Made by a program: the position numbers and the translations under genes. Below the pieces are notes generated by a model. The model was not told the origin of the DNA and ran no database searches. It saw only the letters and a program-made list of their open reading frames with translations. Shown one piece after another: positions 14,328 through 22,646 of a stretch of DNA of 23,259 bases (the stretch's first letter is position 1; each line of letters opens with the position of its first letter). Source of the DNA: Chloroflexota bacterium. GTDB lineage: Bacteria > Chloroflexota > Chloroflexia > Thermomicrobiales > UBA6265. Location of the stretch: contig JAFAEX010000160.1 of NCBI GenBank assembly GCA_023423795.1, positions 1-23,259 on the forward strand. The letters run 5' to 3'.

Positions 14328-16415
14328 ATGCGCTGGCTCCACGGTTTGCCCGGATTGCTGCTCGTTGCTACGCTGCTGCTGCCCACGGCGGCCCCGACCT
14401 TCGCCCAGCGCGGCGACGCCGACCTTTCGGCCGCTTCCCTCGCGGAAACCGACTGCGTCTTCCTCGTCGGGCCGGACGGCGAGGAAACCAGACCCCTCGG
14501 CGACATCTCCTGCGGCATCCTCTCCGTCCCCGAAAACTGGCGCATCCCCGACGGCCGCCGGCTCGACATCCGCTACGTCGTCCTGCACGCGACGGCCGAC
14601 GCGCCGGCGCCGGACCCCGTGCTCTACCTCGAGGGCGGTCCGGGCGGCGCGGCGATCGTCAACGCCCAAACCTACGCCGACCTGTTCGCGCCGCTGCGAT
14701 CGGAGCGCGACGTCATCCTCTTCGACCAGCGCGGCACGGGATTCTCCTCACCCCTGCACTGCGCGGAGTGGACGCTCGACGACCTGTTTGCGATCGACCT
14801 CTCGGAGGAGAGCGTCGAATCCGCCGACGCCGAATCGCTCGCCACGCCGGAGCCGGAGCCGAACATCGCCGACGCCGCATCGCTGCCGCTCGATCCGGAG
14901 GCGATGATGGAGGCCGCCCGCGTCGAAGTCGCGGACGGCATCGCCAACTGCGCCCAGCAACTCATTTCCGCCGGCATCGACCTGCGGCAGTACAACTCCA
15001 TCGCCTCGGCCAACGATGCCGTCGCGCTGCTCCGCGCCCTCGGTTACGAGCACGCCAACCTGTACGGCATCTCCTACGGCACCCGGCTGGCGCTGGTCAT
15101 CGCCCGCGACCACCCGAACGCCGGCATCCGTTCCATCGTGCTCGATTCGACCTTCCCGCCCGAGATCAGGGGATTCGAGCAGTTCCCCGCCGAGCCCCAC
15201 GAGGTCGTCATCCAGTTGTTCGCCGATTGCGCGCTGGACGCCGCCTGCTCCGCTGCCTACCCCGACCTGAAGCAGCGGTTCATCGGCCTGCTGGAAACGC
15301 TGGAAACCGCGCCGATCCCCGTGCCGGACGGCACCGAAATCAGCCAGGACGACCTCGTCAACCTGATGCAGGCGCTCAATGGCGCGGTCGGCGTCGCGCC
15401 GTGGATTCCGCGCCTCGTGGCCGAACTGGAAACCGGCGACACGGCAACCTGGGTGGCGATCCGCGACGGTCTCGTCGGCGCGCCTGTAGCCGACGAGTCG
15501 GCCACCCCGGCCGCCGACGAGGGCACGCCGGTAGGGCCCGATGACGCGACGCCGGAAGCGGACGCGAACCCCATTGCCGAACTCGCCGAGATCGTCCCCT
15601 GGCACAGCGGCGACGCCGAAGCGCTTTCCGGCGCCGACCTGTTCCTGAGCAGCATTGCCTCCCGCGCCCACGATCTTCCGCTCGACGACGGAACGACGCT
15701 GGTGGTGCGGCTCCTCTTCCTCTCCAACGTGCCGCCGACCCGCGAATCGCTGGAGGGCTTCGTCCGAGGCTCGTTCCCCGAAGGCAGCGACGACCGCGCC
15801 GCCCTGCTCGGGCTGACCCGGCTCATGGCCGACGCCGAGGTGGCGGACCTGTTCGACCGGCTCCAGGACGCCGCGATGGCGGTGGACCCGTTCCGGATGT
15901 TCCACAACCAACTGCAGTTCCTGTCGGTCGAATGCAACGAGGAGATCCCGTTTCAGCGGTTCGAGGAGACACTGCGGGTGGCGCAGGGGCTGGAAATCCC
16001 CGAACTCGGCCTCAACACCGTACCCGCGATGGCCGGGATTTTCGCCAGTTGCGAGGTCTGGCCCTCCGGCCGCGCGCCCGAAATCGAGGGCCGCCCGGTC
16101 GCCAGCGACATCCCGACGATGATCTTCGCCGGCGCGTACGATTTGCAGACGCCCGTCTCGTGGAACAAGAGCGCCTTCGTCCACCTGCCCAACGCCTCGT
16201 TCGTCCTCTTCCCGATGGCGGGGCACGGAGCGATCCTCTACTCTGACTGCGCCGCCGGCATCGCCAACGCGTTCATCGCCGACCCGCGCGCCATCCCCGA
16301 CGAATCCTGCGTGGCGACCTTGCGCCCGCAGTGGGCCATGCCCGACGACCCGCTGCCAGCGCCGGAAGCCCTCACGCCGGAGGACGCGGGAAACGCCAAC
16401 AACACAGTGGGTTAG
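14328..16415 (+). CDS. Secreted tripeptidyl-aminopeptidase-like S33 hydrolase
   Basis: A 695-aa alpha/beta-hydrolase peptidase of family S33, resembling tripeptidyl aminopeptidases and proline iminopeptidases that trim peptides from the N-terminus outside the cell. A clear signal peptide (LPGLLLVATLLLP, cleavage after about Ala26) is followed by the oxyanion-hole motif EGGPGG (101-106), the nucleophile GISYGTR (Ser248), the acid in AGAYDLQTP (Asp604) and the histidine in MAGHGAI (His632). Residues about 384-416 form a low-complexity Ala/Asp/Pro/Thr insert, and another acidic insert lies near 150-190; both may be surface loops. ATG 14328 has GAGGTG 4 nt upstream. A repeat hairpin follows the stop. 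Confidence 0.92.
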   Translation: MRWLHGLPGLLLVATLLLPTAAPTFAQRGDADLSAASLAETDCVFLVGPDGEETRPLGDISCGILSVPENWRIPDGRRLDIRYVVLHATADAPAPDPVLYLEGGPGGAAIVNAQTYADLFAPLRSERDVILFDQRGTGFSSPLHCAEWTLDDLFAIDLSEESVESADAESLATPEPEPNIADAASLPLDPEAMMEAARVEVADGIANCAQQLISAGIDLRQYNSIASANDAVALLRALGYEHANLYGISYGTRLALVIARDHPNAGIRSIVLDSTFPPEIRGFEQFPAEPHEVVIQLFADCALDAACSAAYPDLKQRFIGLLETLETAPIPVPDGTEISQDDLVNLMQALNGAVGVAPWIPRLVAELETGDTATWVAIRDGLVGAPVADESATPAADEGTPVGPDDATPEADANPIAELAEIVPWHSGDAEALSGADLFLSSIASRAHDLPLDDGTTLVVRLLFLSNVPPTRESLEGFVRGSFPEGSDDRAALLGLTRLMADAEVADLFDRLQDAAMAVDPFRMFHNQLQFLSVECNEEIPFQRFEETLRVAQGLEIPELGLNTVPAMAGIFASCEVWPSGRAPEIEGRPVASDIPTMIFAGAYDLQTPVSWNKSAFVHLPNASFVLFPMAGHGAILYSDCAAGIANAFIADPRAIPDESCVATLRPQWAMPDDPLPAPEALTPEDAGNANNTVG

Positions 16416-16463
16416 TGGTCGCTCAAGAAGCGCGGTACATCAACGACAGCAGCCACCACCATT

Positions 16464-16544
16464 GTCATCCCGAGCCTGTCGAGGGATCTCGTCCTTCTCT
16501 CAGAATGGGGTTACGACGAGATCCCTCGTCAAGATCGGGATGAC
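16464..16544. repeat. Palindromic repeat, copy 3
   Basis: Arms 16464-16493 and 16515-16544 (30 bp, 27 matching) enclose a 21-nt loop that resembles the loop of copy 4. It fills the gap between the convergent peptidase gene and recG (10 nt from the recG stop) and could serve as a two-way terminator. Confidence 0.9.
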
Positions 16545-16554
16545 CAACCCGCCG

Positions 16555-19191
16555 TCAGACCGCCGTCACCGGGGCGCGCTGCCAGAAGGCGTCCACCCGC
16601 TGCCGCAGCCGGGCGTGCTCCGGTTCGGCGAGGTCGGGGTCGCGTTCGAGGATCGCCGCGGCGGCGCGGCCGGCGCGGTCGAACAGCCGGGTGTCGAACG
16701 AGCCGTCGAGCCAACTCAACTCCGGCAGGCCGCTCTGGCGGGTGCCGTTGAGGAAGTCGCCAGGCCCGCGAATCTCCAGGTCCTTCTCGGCCAACTCGAA
16801 CCCGTCGTCGGTGGCGCACATCATCGCCAGCCGTTCCTCGCCCACCGGCGTGCTTTCGTCGGCCAGCAGCAGGCACCACGAGCGGTCGCTGCCCCGCCCG
16901 ACCCGGCCCCGGAACTGGTGCAACTGGGCGAGCCCGAACCGGTCCGCGCCTTCCACCAGCATCACGGTCGCGTTCGGGATGTCGATGCCGACCTCGATCA
17001 CCGAGGTGGAAACCAGCACGTCCTGCTCGCGGTCGCGGAAGGCGGACATCACCGAGTCCTTCTCCTTCCCGCTCATCCTTCCGTGCAGCACCGAAACCCG
17101 CAGGTCCGGGAAGACTTCCGCTTGCAGCCGCTCGGCTTCCTCGACCGCCGCCTTCGCCTCGCTGGTCTCGTTGGCCTCCACCAGCGGACAGATGACGAAC
17201 ACCTGCCGCCCGAGGCCGACCTGCTCCCGCACGAGGTCGTAGGCGTCCTCGCGCTCCCGCCCGAAATAGCGCCGCGTCTCGACCGGAATGCGCCCCGGCG
17301 GCCGTTCGGCGATGACCGACACCTCGACGTCGCCGTTGAGCACCATGTTGAGCGTGCGCGGGATCGGCGTCGCCGTCAGCGACAGCAAATGGGGCCGCGC
17401 GCCCTCCTGCGCCTTGGCGAGCAATGCGGCGCGCTGGTTCACCCCGAACCGGTGCTGCTCGTCGATCACCGCCAGCCCGAGCCGGGCGAACGCCACGTTG
17501 TCCTCGATCAGCGCGTGGGTGCCGACGAGGATGTCGATCTCCCCGGCTACCAGACGCGCCAGGAACTCCCTGCGCTGCTTCGCCTTCGTGTTGCCGGTCA
17601 GCAGCGCCACCCGTGGTTTCAGACCGCCGGGCAACGCCTCGTAGAGGCGCGACAACCCGCGCTCGTGCTGCTCGGCGAGGATCTGCGTCGGGGCCATCAG
17701 CGCGGACTGGTAGCCGTTGGCGTGGGCCACCAGCATCGCCGCGGCGGCCACCGCCGTCTTGCCGGACCCGACGTCGCCCTGAACCAGCCGCTCCATCGGC
17801 CGGTCCCGCCCGAGGTCGCGCACGATTTCGGCGAGAGCGCTCTCCTGCGCCCCGGTCAGGGTAAAGGGCAGCGCCGCGCGGAAGGCATCGAGCGCCGCCG
17901 GATCGGCCGGCATCGGGATGCCCGGCTGCTGCTCGCGCTCCGCGCGCCGCTGCAATTGCCCGATCTGGAGCAGCAGCAGGTCGTCGAACGCCAGCCGTCG
18001 CTCCGCCAGGTCCTTGTCGGCCTGTGACGCCGGGTAGTGGATCGACTCATACGCTTCGGCAAGCCCCGGCAGGTGAAGCCCGCTGTCCTCGCGCACGAAG
18101 TCCCGCAACCACGCCGGCACGTACTCGGTCAGCGTCGTCTTCGTACGGTCCAGCGCAGCACGAGTCAGCGGGCGCAGCGTCTTCTGGTGCACGCCGCTCG
18201 TCAGCGGGTAGACCGGCGTCAGCCGCCCGGTGGAAAGGCCGGTCGCCTTCGGCCCGGAAACGAACTCCCATTCCGGCCCGGTGAACGAAAGCGCGCTATA
18301 GCCGAACTCCGGCTCCCCGCTGATGGCGATGTCGTCACCCTGCGCCAACTGGTTGATCAGGTACTGGTTGAACCACGTCGCCCGCGCCCAACCGCTACCA
18401 TCGGCGATCTTCGCGACCACGCGCGGCGGGCCCGGCCCGCGAATCAGTTGCAGGTCCATGATGGTCCCGCGCAGCGTGACCTGCTGCCCCGGCTGGAACG
18501 CGAGCGCGTCGCCGATCCGAACCGTTCTGGAATAGTCGATGTGGTCGCGCGGCGCGTGCCGAAGCACGTCGCCGACGGTTCGCAGGCCGAGTTTTTCGAG
18601 TTTCTTCGCCACCGCCGGGCCGACCCGCGGCAGCATCGTGACCGGATCGTCGGGATCGAGCGGCGGCGCATCGGCAGCCGGCGGCCGGGGCGCCGCGGGT
18701 TTCGGCGGCGCGGTCGCCTTCGCCGCCGCCCGCGACGGCGCGATGGCCCGCTCCAGCACGCCGAACTCGGCCGGCGGTGCGCCCGGCTGCGCGAGCAGCG
18801 GCTTCGCGGCCTTGAGCAGATTGGCGATCTTCGGCAATTCCTCCCGGCGCTCCTCCTGCGACAGCGACCGGTACGCGTCCATCCGCGCCAGCACCTCGTC
18901 GATCGCGGCGCCGGCCTGCGCGCTGGCGGCGTCGTGCTTCAACCGCGACACCTGCGAGCGGGCGGTGCCGAACGCGAGGCTGACCGAGCAATTCGCCGTC
19001 CACTCGCGGCGCAGCCATTCCACGGCCTGATCGACCCGGTCGCCGGGCATCGGCGCGTTGGGAGCGGCGTTCGGCTGGCGCGGTGGGCGGCGAGTGCTGG
19101 TCACGCGGCTGGGCGTCCCCTGGTCACGCGGCTGGGCGTCCCGTTGGTCAGGCGAAGGGGCGGTTGCGGGAACGTCCAGTGTACCCCGCAT
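16555..19191 (-). CDS. recG: ATP-dependent DNA helicase RecG
   Basis: RecG regresses stalled replication forks and migrates branched DNA. Counting from ATG 19191 (878 aa), a helical N-terminal domain (about 50-150) and an Ala/Pro linker precede a helix-hairpin-helix-like LPRVGPAVAKKLEKLG (187-202). The OB-fold wedge follows (235-295), then Walker A GDVGSGKT (472-479), DEQH (577-580), TATP (606-609) and motif VI HQFRGRVGRG (758-767). The start is uncertain: residues 1-47 are low-complexity and cross a 23-bp tandem duplication. ATG 19050 (831 aa) would match typical length better, and GTG 19104 is another option. None has a good ribosome-binding site. It follows degV after 20 nt. Confidence 0.95.
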   Translation of the reverse strand: MRGTLDVPATAPSPDQRDAQPRDQGTPSRVTSTRRPPRQPNAAPNAPMPGDRVDQAVEWLRREWTANCSVSLAFGTARSQVSRLKHDAASAQAGAAIDEVLARMDAYRSLSQEERREELPKIANLLKAAKPLLAQPGAPPAEFGVLERAIAPSRAAAKATAPPKPAAPRPPAADAPPLDPDDPVTMLPRVGPAVAKKLEKLGLRTVGDVLRHAPRDHIDYSRTVRIGDALAFQPGQQVTLRGTIMDLQLIRGPGPPRVVAKIADGSGWARATWFNQYLINQLAQGDDIAISGEPEFGYSALSFTGPEWEFVSGPKATGLSTGRLTPVYPLTSGVHQKTLRPLTRAALDRTKTTLTEYVPAWLRDFVREDSGLHLPGLAEAYESIHYPASQADKDLAERRLAFDDLLLLQIGQLQRRAEREQQPGIPMPADPAALDAFRAALPFTLTGAQESALAEIVRDLGRDRPMERLVQGDVGSGKTAVAAAAMLVAHANGYQSALMAPTQILAEQHERGLSRLYEALPGGLKPRVALLTGNTKAKQRREFLARLVAGEIDILVGTHALIEDNVAFARLGLAVIDEQHRFGVNQRAALLAKAQEGARPHLLSLTATPIPRTLNMVLNGDVEVSVIAERPPGRIPVETRRYFGREREDAYDLVREQVGLGRQVFVICPLVEANETSEAKAAVEEAERLQAEVFPDLRVSVLHGRMSGKEKDSVMSAFRDREQDVLVSTSVIEVGIDIPNATVMLVEGADRFGLAQLHQFRGRVGRGSDRSWCLLLADESTPVGEERLAMMCATDDGFELAEKDLEIRGPGDFLNGTRQSGLPELSWLDGSFDTRLFDRAGRAAAAILERDPDLAEPEHARLRQRVDAFWQRAPVTAV
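19097..19142. repeat. 23-bp perfect tandem duplication near the recG start
   Basis: Units 19097-19119 and 19120-19142 are identical. Because 23 is not a multiple of three, the copies are read in different frames within the annotated recG N-terminus. This suggests the segment is leader or unconstrained linker rather than conserved protein. Confidence 0.9.
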
Positions 19192-19211
19192 CGCTGCGCA
19201 CCGGCCCGGTC

Positions 19212-20084
19212 TTACCCCTCGACGTCGGCGACCGCCACGCCCATCGCGCCCGGCCCGATGTGGGCGGCCACCGTCGGACCGACCCGCACCGCGAAGACCC
19301 GTTCGGCCGGCAACCTGCACTCCGCGCGCAGGCGGCGAGCGAGCATCTCCCCGTCGGCCGGATCGGACGTGTACAGCGCCGCTACCTGCTCCACCTCGCC
19401 CAGGGCGCGCACGAAATCGACCAATCCGTCGATGGCGCGGACCCGCGTTCGCGTACGCTCCAGCGGCACGACCTGACCCTCGTCGATCCGCAGCAGCGGC
19501 TTCAGTTGCAGCACCTCGCCGATCAGGGCGGCGGCCCGCCCGATCCGCCCGCCCTGTTGCAGGTGGTCGAGCGTATCGACGAAGAACGCGACCGGAAACC
19601 GCCACTCCTCGGCCCGCAGGGTGGCCGCGATCTCGTCGGCATCCACACCGGAATCGGCCAGGTTGGCGGCGAGCAGCGCCTGGAACCCGACCCCCATCGA
19701 CGCCGACCGCGAATCCACGACCTGCACCGGCACCTCGCCGGCGACCGTGCCCGCCGCGATCCGGGCGGCGTCGTAGACCCGGCCAAGACGGGACGAAACG
19801 ACGACCGCAACGACCGCATCGTGCGTTTCGCCCAACGCGCGAAACGCGGCCGCGAAGCGCTTCGGCGGCGGCGCGGCCGTTTCAACAACCCCGGCGGCTC
19901 GTTCGGCGAACGTCGCGCCCTCGATGGCCTCCCCGTCGTGCAGCGGCCGGCCATCGACGACGACGTCCACCGGAACGACCGTGATGCGCGCCCGCTCGCG
20001 CAGCGCCGGTGGCAGGTCGGCCGCGCTGTCGGTCACGATGGCGACGCGGCGCCGTGGCTGGTCCGGGGTCGGCTCGTCATCCAT
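19212..20084 (-). CDS. DegV family fatty-acid-binding protein
   Basis: DegV/FakB-type proteins bind a fatty acid; in Firmicutes FakB presents it to the kinase FakA. The 290-aa protein starts near the family motif VAIVTDSAADLP (14-25). A threonine of the usual TSQPS site is kept in VETAAPPP, though its neighbours differ. The paired serines VVSSRLGRVYDAA (ligand contact region) and VDSRSASMGVG are present. The family's DTLDHLQQGGRIGRA and KPLLRIDEG motifs are clear. No FakA kinase gene is in the window. ATG 20084 fits the family start; the ribosome-binding site is weak, and TAGGCT 7 nt upstream could mark a leaderless promoter. It is divergent from rpmB and precedes recG. Confidence 0.9.
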   Translation of the reverse strand: MDDEPTPDQPRRRVAIVTDSAADLPPALRERARITVVPVDVVVDGRPLHDGEAIEGATFAERAAGVVETAAPPPKRFAAAFRALGETHDAVVAVVVSSRLGRVYDAARIAAGTVAGEVPVQVVDSRSASMGVGFQALLAANLADSGVDADEIAATLRAEEWRFPVAFFVDTLDHLQQGGRIGRAAALIGEVLQLKPLLRIDEGQVVPLERTRTRVRAIDGLVDFVRALGEVEQVAALYTSDPADGEMLARRLRAECRLPAERVFAVRVGPTVAAHIGPGAMGVAVADVEG

Positions 20085-20162
20085 GGCGTGCAGCCTACCC
20101 GAGCATGGGCGCGTACGCACGCCGATTCGACAAGACCGGTGGTGCCGCCCCGTGCGGCGTGG

Positions 20163-20168
20163 TAGGAT
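20163..20168 (+). promoter_or_regulatory. Candidate extended -10 promoter of rpmB
   Basis: TGGTAGGAT gives a TGn-extended -10 box (TAGGAT, 20163-20168) with a poor -35 region. It would leave a leader of about 110 nt before rpmB. Confidence 0.35.
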
Positions 20169-20287
20169 TCAGGGCCGTGCGAGCGCCCTCGAGCGCCCCG
20201 CTGGCGTGCCCGTGTTCTCGTTGCCCGTCCGGCGGCTTCGGTTCGCGACACCTGCGATTACGTTTGGCATCGGGAGGAAGACCCGCC

Positions 20288-20473
20288 GTGTCCGGGAAGT
20301 GCGACGTGTGCGGCAAGCACACCATGTTCGGCCGCAACGTTTCGTTCTCCAAGCGGCACACCAGCCGCAAGTTCAAGCCCAACGTGCAGCGGCGCGCGGT
20401 GACGATCAACGGCGAAACCCGCCGGATCAACATGTGCACCCGCTGCATGCGGACCATGGTGAAGAGCGCCTGA
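20288..20473 (+). CDS. rpmB: 50S ribosomal protein L28
   Basis: L28 is a small basic protein of the large ribosomal subunit. The 61-aa sequence starts MSGKCDVCGKHTMFGRNV and contains the family segment FSKRHTSRKFKPNVQ. A CxxC at 5-8 and a CTRC near the end make it the zinc-binding form. It starts at GTG 20288, with GGGAGGA 10 nt upstream; the longer open frame upstream has no family similarity. A GC-rich hairpin follows before the rlmD-like gene, so the two may be only partly co-transcribed. Confidence 0.96.
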   Translation: MSGKCDVCGKHTMFGRNVSFSKRHTSRKFKPNVQRRAVTINGETRRINMCTRCMRTMVKSA

Positions 20474-20498
20474 TCCGCCAGCGCGGACCAGCCAGCGC

Positions 20499-20532
20499 CG
20501 ACCCCCGTACCGGGTAGCCCGGGCGGGGGTCG
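20499..20532 (+). terminator. Hairpin between rpmB and the rlmD-like gene
   Basis: A 9-bp outer stem (20499-20507 with 20524-20532) encloses a 5-bp inner stem (20510-20514 with 20518-20522), followed by CCTGTTTC. The weak T-run suggests attenuation rather than full termination. Confidence 0.55.
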
Positions 20533-20582
20533 CCTGTTTCCCGCCGCCTTCTTGTCGCACCCTCGCGAAAGGCTCCGCCCCG

Positions 20583-21806
20583 ATGCCCCGCCCACCCGCG
20601 CCGCCCAAACTCGATCTCGGCGTGATCGAAACCACCATCGAACGCATCGTCCCCGGCGGTTACGGGCTCGCCCACACGACAGGCCGCACCCTCTTCGTCG
20701 CCGGCGCGGCGCCGGGGGACCGGGTGAAGGTACGGGCCGGCCGCGTCAAGGGCAGCGTCGCCTGGGCCCGCGTCGAGGAGGTGCTGGAGGCGGGACCGGA
20801 CCGGGTCGAACCGGAGTTTCCCGAGGTCGCCGCCTGCGGCATCGCCGATTTCGCCCACCTGCGCTACGAAGCGCAACTGGTCGCCAAGGCGGCGATCGTC
20901 CGCGACGCCCTCGGGCGGATCGGCGGCATCGACGTAGCGGAGGACCTGTCCGTCCTCCCCTCGCCGGACCAGTGGCACTACCGGTCCCGCGCCGAATGGG
21001 CGTTCGACCCGAACGTCCCGGCATTCGGGTTCCGGGCCGCCGGCAGCCGCCGCGTGTGCGACGTCGCGTCGGACCCGTTCGTCGTTCCCGCGCTTGTCCC
21101 GGTCTTCTCCGGGCTGCGCGAGGCCGCCATGCAGGGCCGGCTGCCCGACGAGGTCCACGAGTACCACGCGGCGGCGGCCGGCGACGCCGTATCCGTCCAC
21201 CCCGGCCCGGACGGCGCCGACCCGGAAACGATCGTCGCCGTCGTCGGCGAGGACCGGTTGCGCTACGACGCCCGCTCCTTTTTCCAGGCAAACGAGTCCA
21301 TGCTGGAGCCGCTGGTCGCCGAGGCACTGCGCTTCGCGGACGCCCCGGAAACGGGCGAGGGCCTGGCGATCGACCTCTTCGCCGGCGTCGGGCTGTTCAC
21401 CCTCCCCCTTGCGCGCCGTTTCCGCCGCACCATCGGGGTGGAGGCCGACACCGCCTCGGCGATGTTCGCCCAGATGAACGCCGCCGACGCCGGGCTGACC
21501 AACGTCCGTATCGCGCCGCAACCGGTCGAGGAATGGCTGGCCGGCGCGTACCGTTCCCACGGCCGCCCGCCGTTCCTGCTGCTGGACCCGCCGCGCACCG
21601 GGCTGCACCCCGTCGCGCTTCGAGGCATCCTCCGCCTGAAGCCGGGCCGCATTGCCTACGTTTCCTGCGATCCGGCCACGCTGGCACGCGACCTCAAGGC
21701 GATGCTCGCCGGCGGTTACGCCCTCGACGACCTCGCCGCGCTCGACCTGTTCCCGCAGACGCACCACGTCGAAACGGTCGCCCATCTGGTCCGCGCCGAC
21801 GGATAG
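20583..21806 (+). CDS. RlmD/RumA-like 23S rRNA (uracil-5)-methyltransferase lacking Fe-S ligands
   Basis: A 407-aa SAM-dependent methyltransferase of the RumA/TrmA superfamily, which methylates uracil-C5 in 23S rRNA or tRNA. An N-terminal TRAM domain (about 10-70) is followed by SFFQANESM (232-240), SAM motif DLFAGVGLFTLPL (264-276), LLDPPRTGL (333-341), the catalytic cysteine in YVSCDPATLARDL (Cys362) and DLFPQTHHVETV. In RumA four cysteines hold a [4Fe-4S] cluster; here the matching region FPEVAACGIADFAHLRYEAQ keeps only one (Cys85), and the fourth site appears to be Asp (ASDPFVV). The cluster is probably absent. Which uridine it targets cannot be told. ATG 20583 has only a weak AAAGG upstream. 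Confidence 0.9.
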   Translation: MPRPPAPPKLDLGVIETTIERIVPGGYGLAHTTGRTLFVAGAAPGDRVKVRAGRVKGSVAWARVEEVLEAGPDRVEPEFPEVAACGIADFAHLRYEAQLVAKAAIVRDALGRIGGIDVAEDLSVLPSPDQWHYRSRAEWAFDPNVPAFGFRAAGSRRVCDVASDPFVVPALVPVFSGLREAAMQGRLPDEVHEYHAAAAGDAVSVHPGPDGADPETIVAVVGEDRLRYDARSFFQANESMLEPLVAEALRFADAPETGEGLAIDLFAGVGLFTLPLARRFRRTIGVEADTASAMFAQMNAADAGLTNVRIAPQPVEEWLAGAYRSHGRPPFLLLDPPRTGLHPVALRGILRLKPGRIAYVSCDPATLARDLKAMLAGGYALDDLAALDLFPQTHHVETVAHLVRADG

Positions 21807-21875
21807 GAGACCGCGCCACGGCCCGGGACACATCCGCCGTCATCCGGGCGTCCCCCCCTCATCCGGGCACCCTAT

Positions 21876-21958
21876 CCGTCATGCCGAGCCTGGCGAGGGG
21901 TCTCGTCCTTCTCGCGAAATAGGGATAACGAGATCCCTCGACACGCTCGGGATGACGG
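21876..21958. repeat. Palindromic repeat, copy 4
   Basis: Arms 21876-21906 and 21928-21958 (31 bp, 27 matching) enclose a 21-nt loop. The loop shares the pattern CCTTCTCnCnnAATnGGG with copy 3, in the same orientation. It lies between the convergent rlmD-like gene and the unknown gene at 21977. Confidence 0.9.
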
Positions 21959-21976
21959 AGTGCGTGGGAACCGGCG

Positions 21977-22372
21977 TCATGCCCAGGGATCGTCGCCTTC
22001 CGGCAGCCGGCCGCCGAACCGGCCCTGCTCGCCGCGGTCGGCTTCGGCCAGTTCGACGAGGTGGTCGAGGAACGGGTCCAACCCCGCCTCGGGGTGGTGG
22101 AACCGGAAGCGCCCGAGTTCGTAGAGCACGCGCTGGTCGGGCGTGAAGTCGTCGCCGGTCGCGGCGAGGCGCTTCAACTCCCTGAGCCGCGCGTCGCCCG
22201 CCGGCAGCGCGAGGACGTAGGCCGCGAGGTCGTCCAGCGCGGCCGCCGTCCGCAGGTTGCGAGCGTCGCGGTCGTACTCGTCGGCCTTGCGCCGCCGCCA
22301 GTCGGCGGTTGCCCGGCAAAAGGCCGCGAAACTCGCCTGGAACGCCGAGGGCCCCTCAGCCGGCGGCTCCAT
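21977..22372 (-). CDS. Unknown 131-aa protein, second gene of a coupled pair
   Basis: I do not recognise this protein. It is soluble, mostly helical and rich in charged residues, with DWRRRKADEYDRDARNLRT, LDDLAAYVLALPAGDARL and a His-containing RFRFHHPEAGLDPFLDHL. The ATG at 22372 has an excellent GGAGGGG site. It overlaps the end of the upstream gene by 17 nt, so the two are very likely translated from one mRNA. Nothing suggests an enzyme active site or DNA-binding domain. Confidence 0.75.
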   Translation of the reverse strand: MEPPAEGPSAFQASFAAFCRATADWRRRKADEYDRDARNLRTAAALDDLAAYVLALPAGDARLRELKRLAATGDDFTPDQRVLYELGRFRFHHPEAGLDPFLDHLVELAEADRGEQGRFGGRLPEGDDPWA

Positions 22373-22646
22373 CGGCCCCTCCGGAACCGGCCTCGCCGGA
22401 TTCGTCGCCGGCCGACGGCAGGACGCCTCGGTCGAGCAGGAACCGGGCGATGTAGGCGTTGTTGGCGTTGATCAAGTGGATCGCGTACGACGACGCCGCG
22501 CGAACGGAGGCGAACCCCGGCGATGCCAGTTCTTCCTCGACGCTCCGCCCGGTCTGAGCGGCGGCTTCTTCCGCCTCGGAATGGAGCAGTTCCTCGAGGT
22601 AGACCTCCAGCTCCTGCGGCGTCATCCCGATCGTGTCGCGGTCCAT
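22356..22646 (-). CDS. Unknown 96-aa protein, first gene of a coupled pair
   Basis: Unrecognised. The N-terminus MDRDTIGMTPQELEVYLEEL and the following acidic helix suggest an amphipathic, possibly coiled-coil segment. The middle has SSYAIHLINANNAYIARFLL, and the tail (about 78-96) is a Gly/Ser/Glu/Ala-rich disordered stretch. The start at ATG 22646 is supported by GGGGAGGGG; the frame upstream is non-coding. It overlaps the next gene by 17 nt and is divergent from the ferredoxin gene. TACCAT at 22694-22689 is a weak -10 candidate with no good -35. Confidence 0.75.
   Translation of the reverse strand: MDRDTIGMTPQELEVYLEELLHSEAEEAAAQTGRSVEEELASPGFASVRAASSYAIHLINANNAYIARFLLDRGVLPSAGDESGEAGSGGADGAAG

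Noticed and set aside
10145..21958. CRISPR array or tandem repeat
   Set aside because: Copies are kilobases apart, palindromic, and have no regular spacers or cas genes.
21977..22646. Toxin-antitoxin pair
   Set aside because: Small overlapping genes fit superficially, but no PIN, RelE, MazF, HEPN or DNA-binding antitoxin motif is visible.
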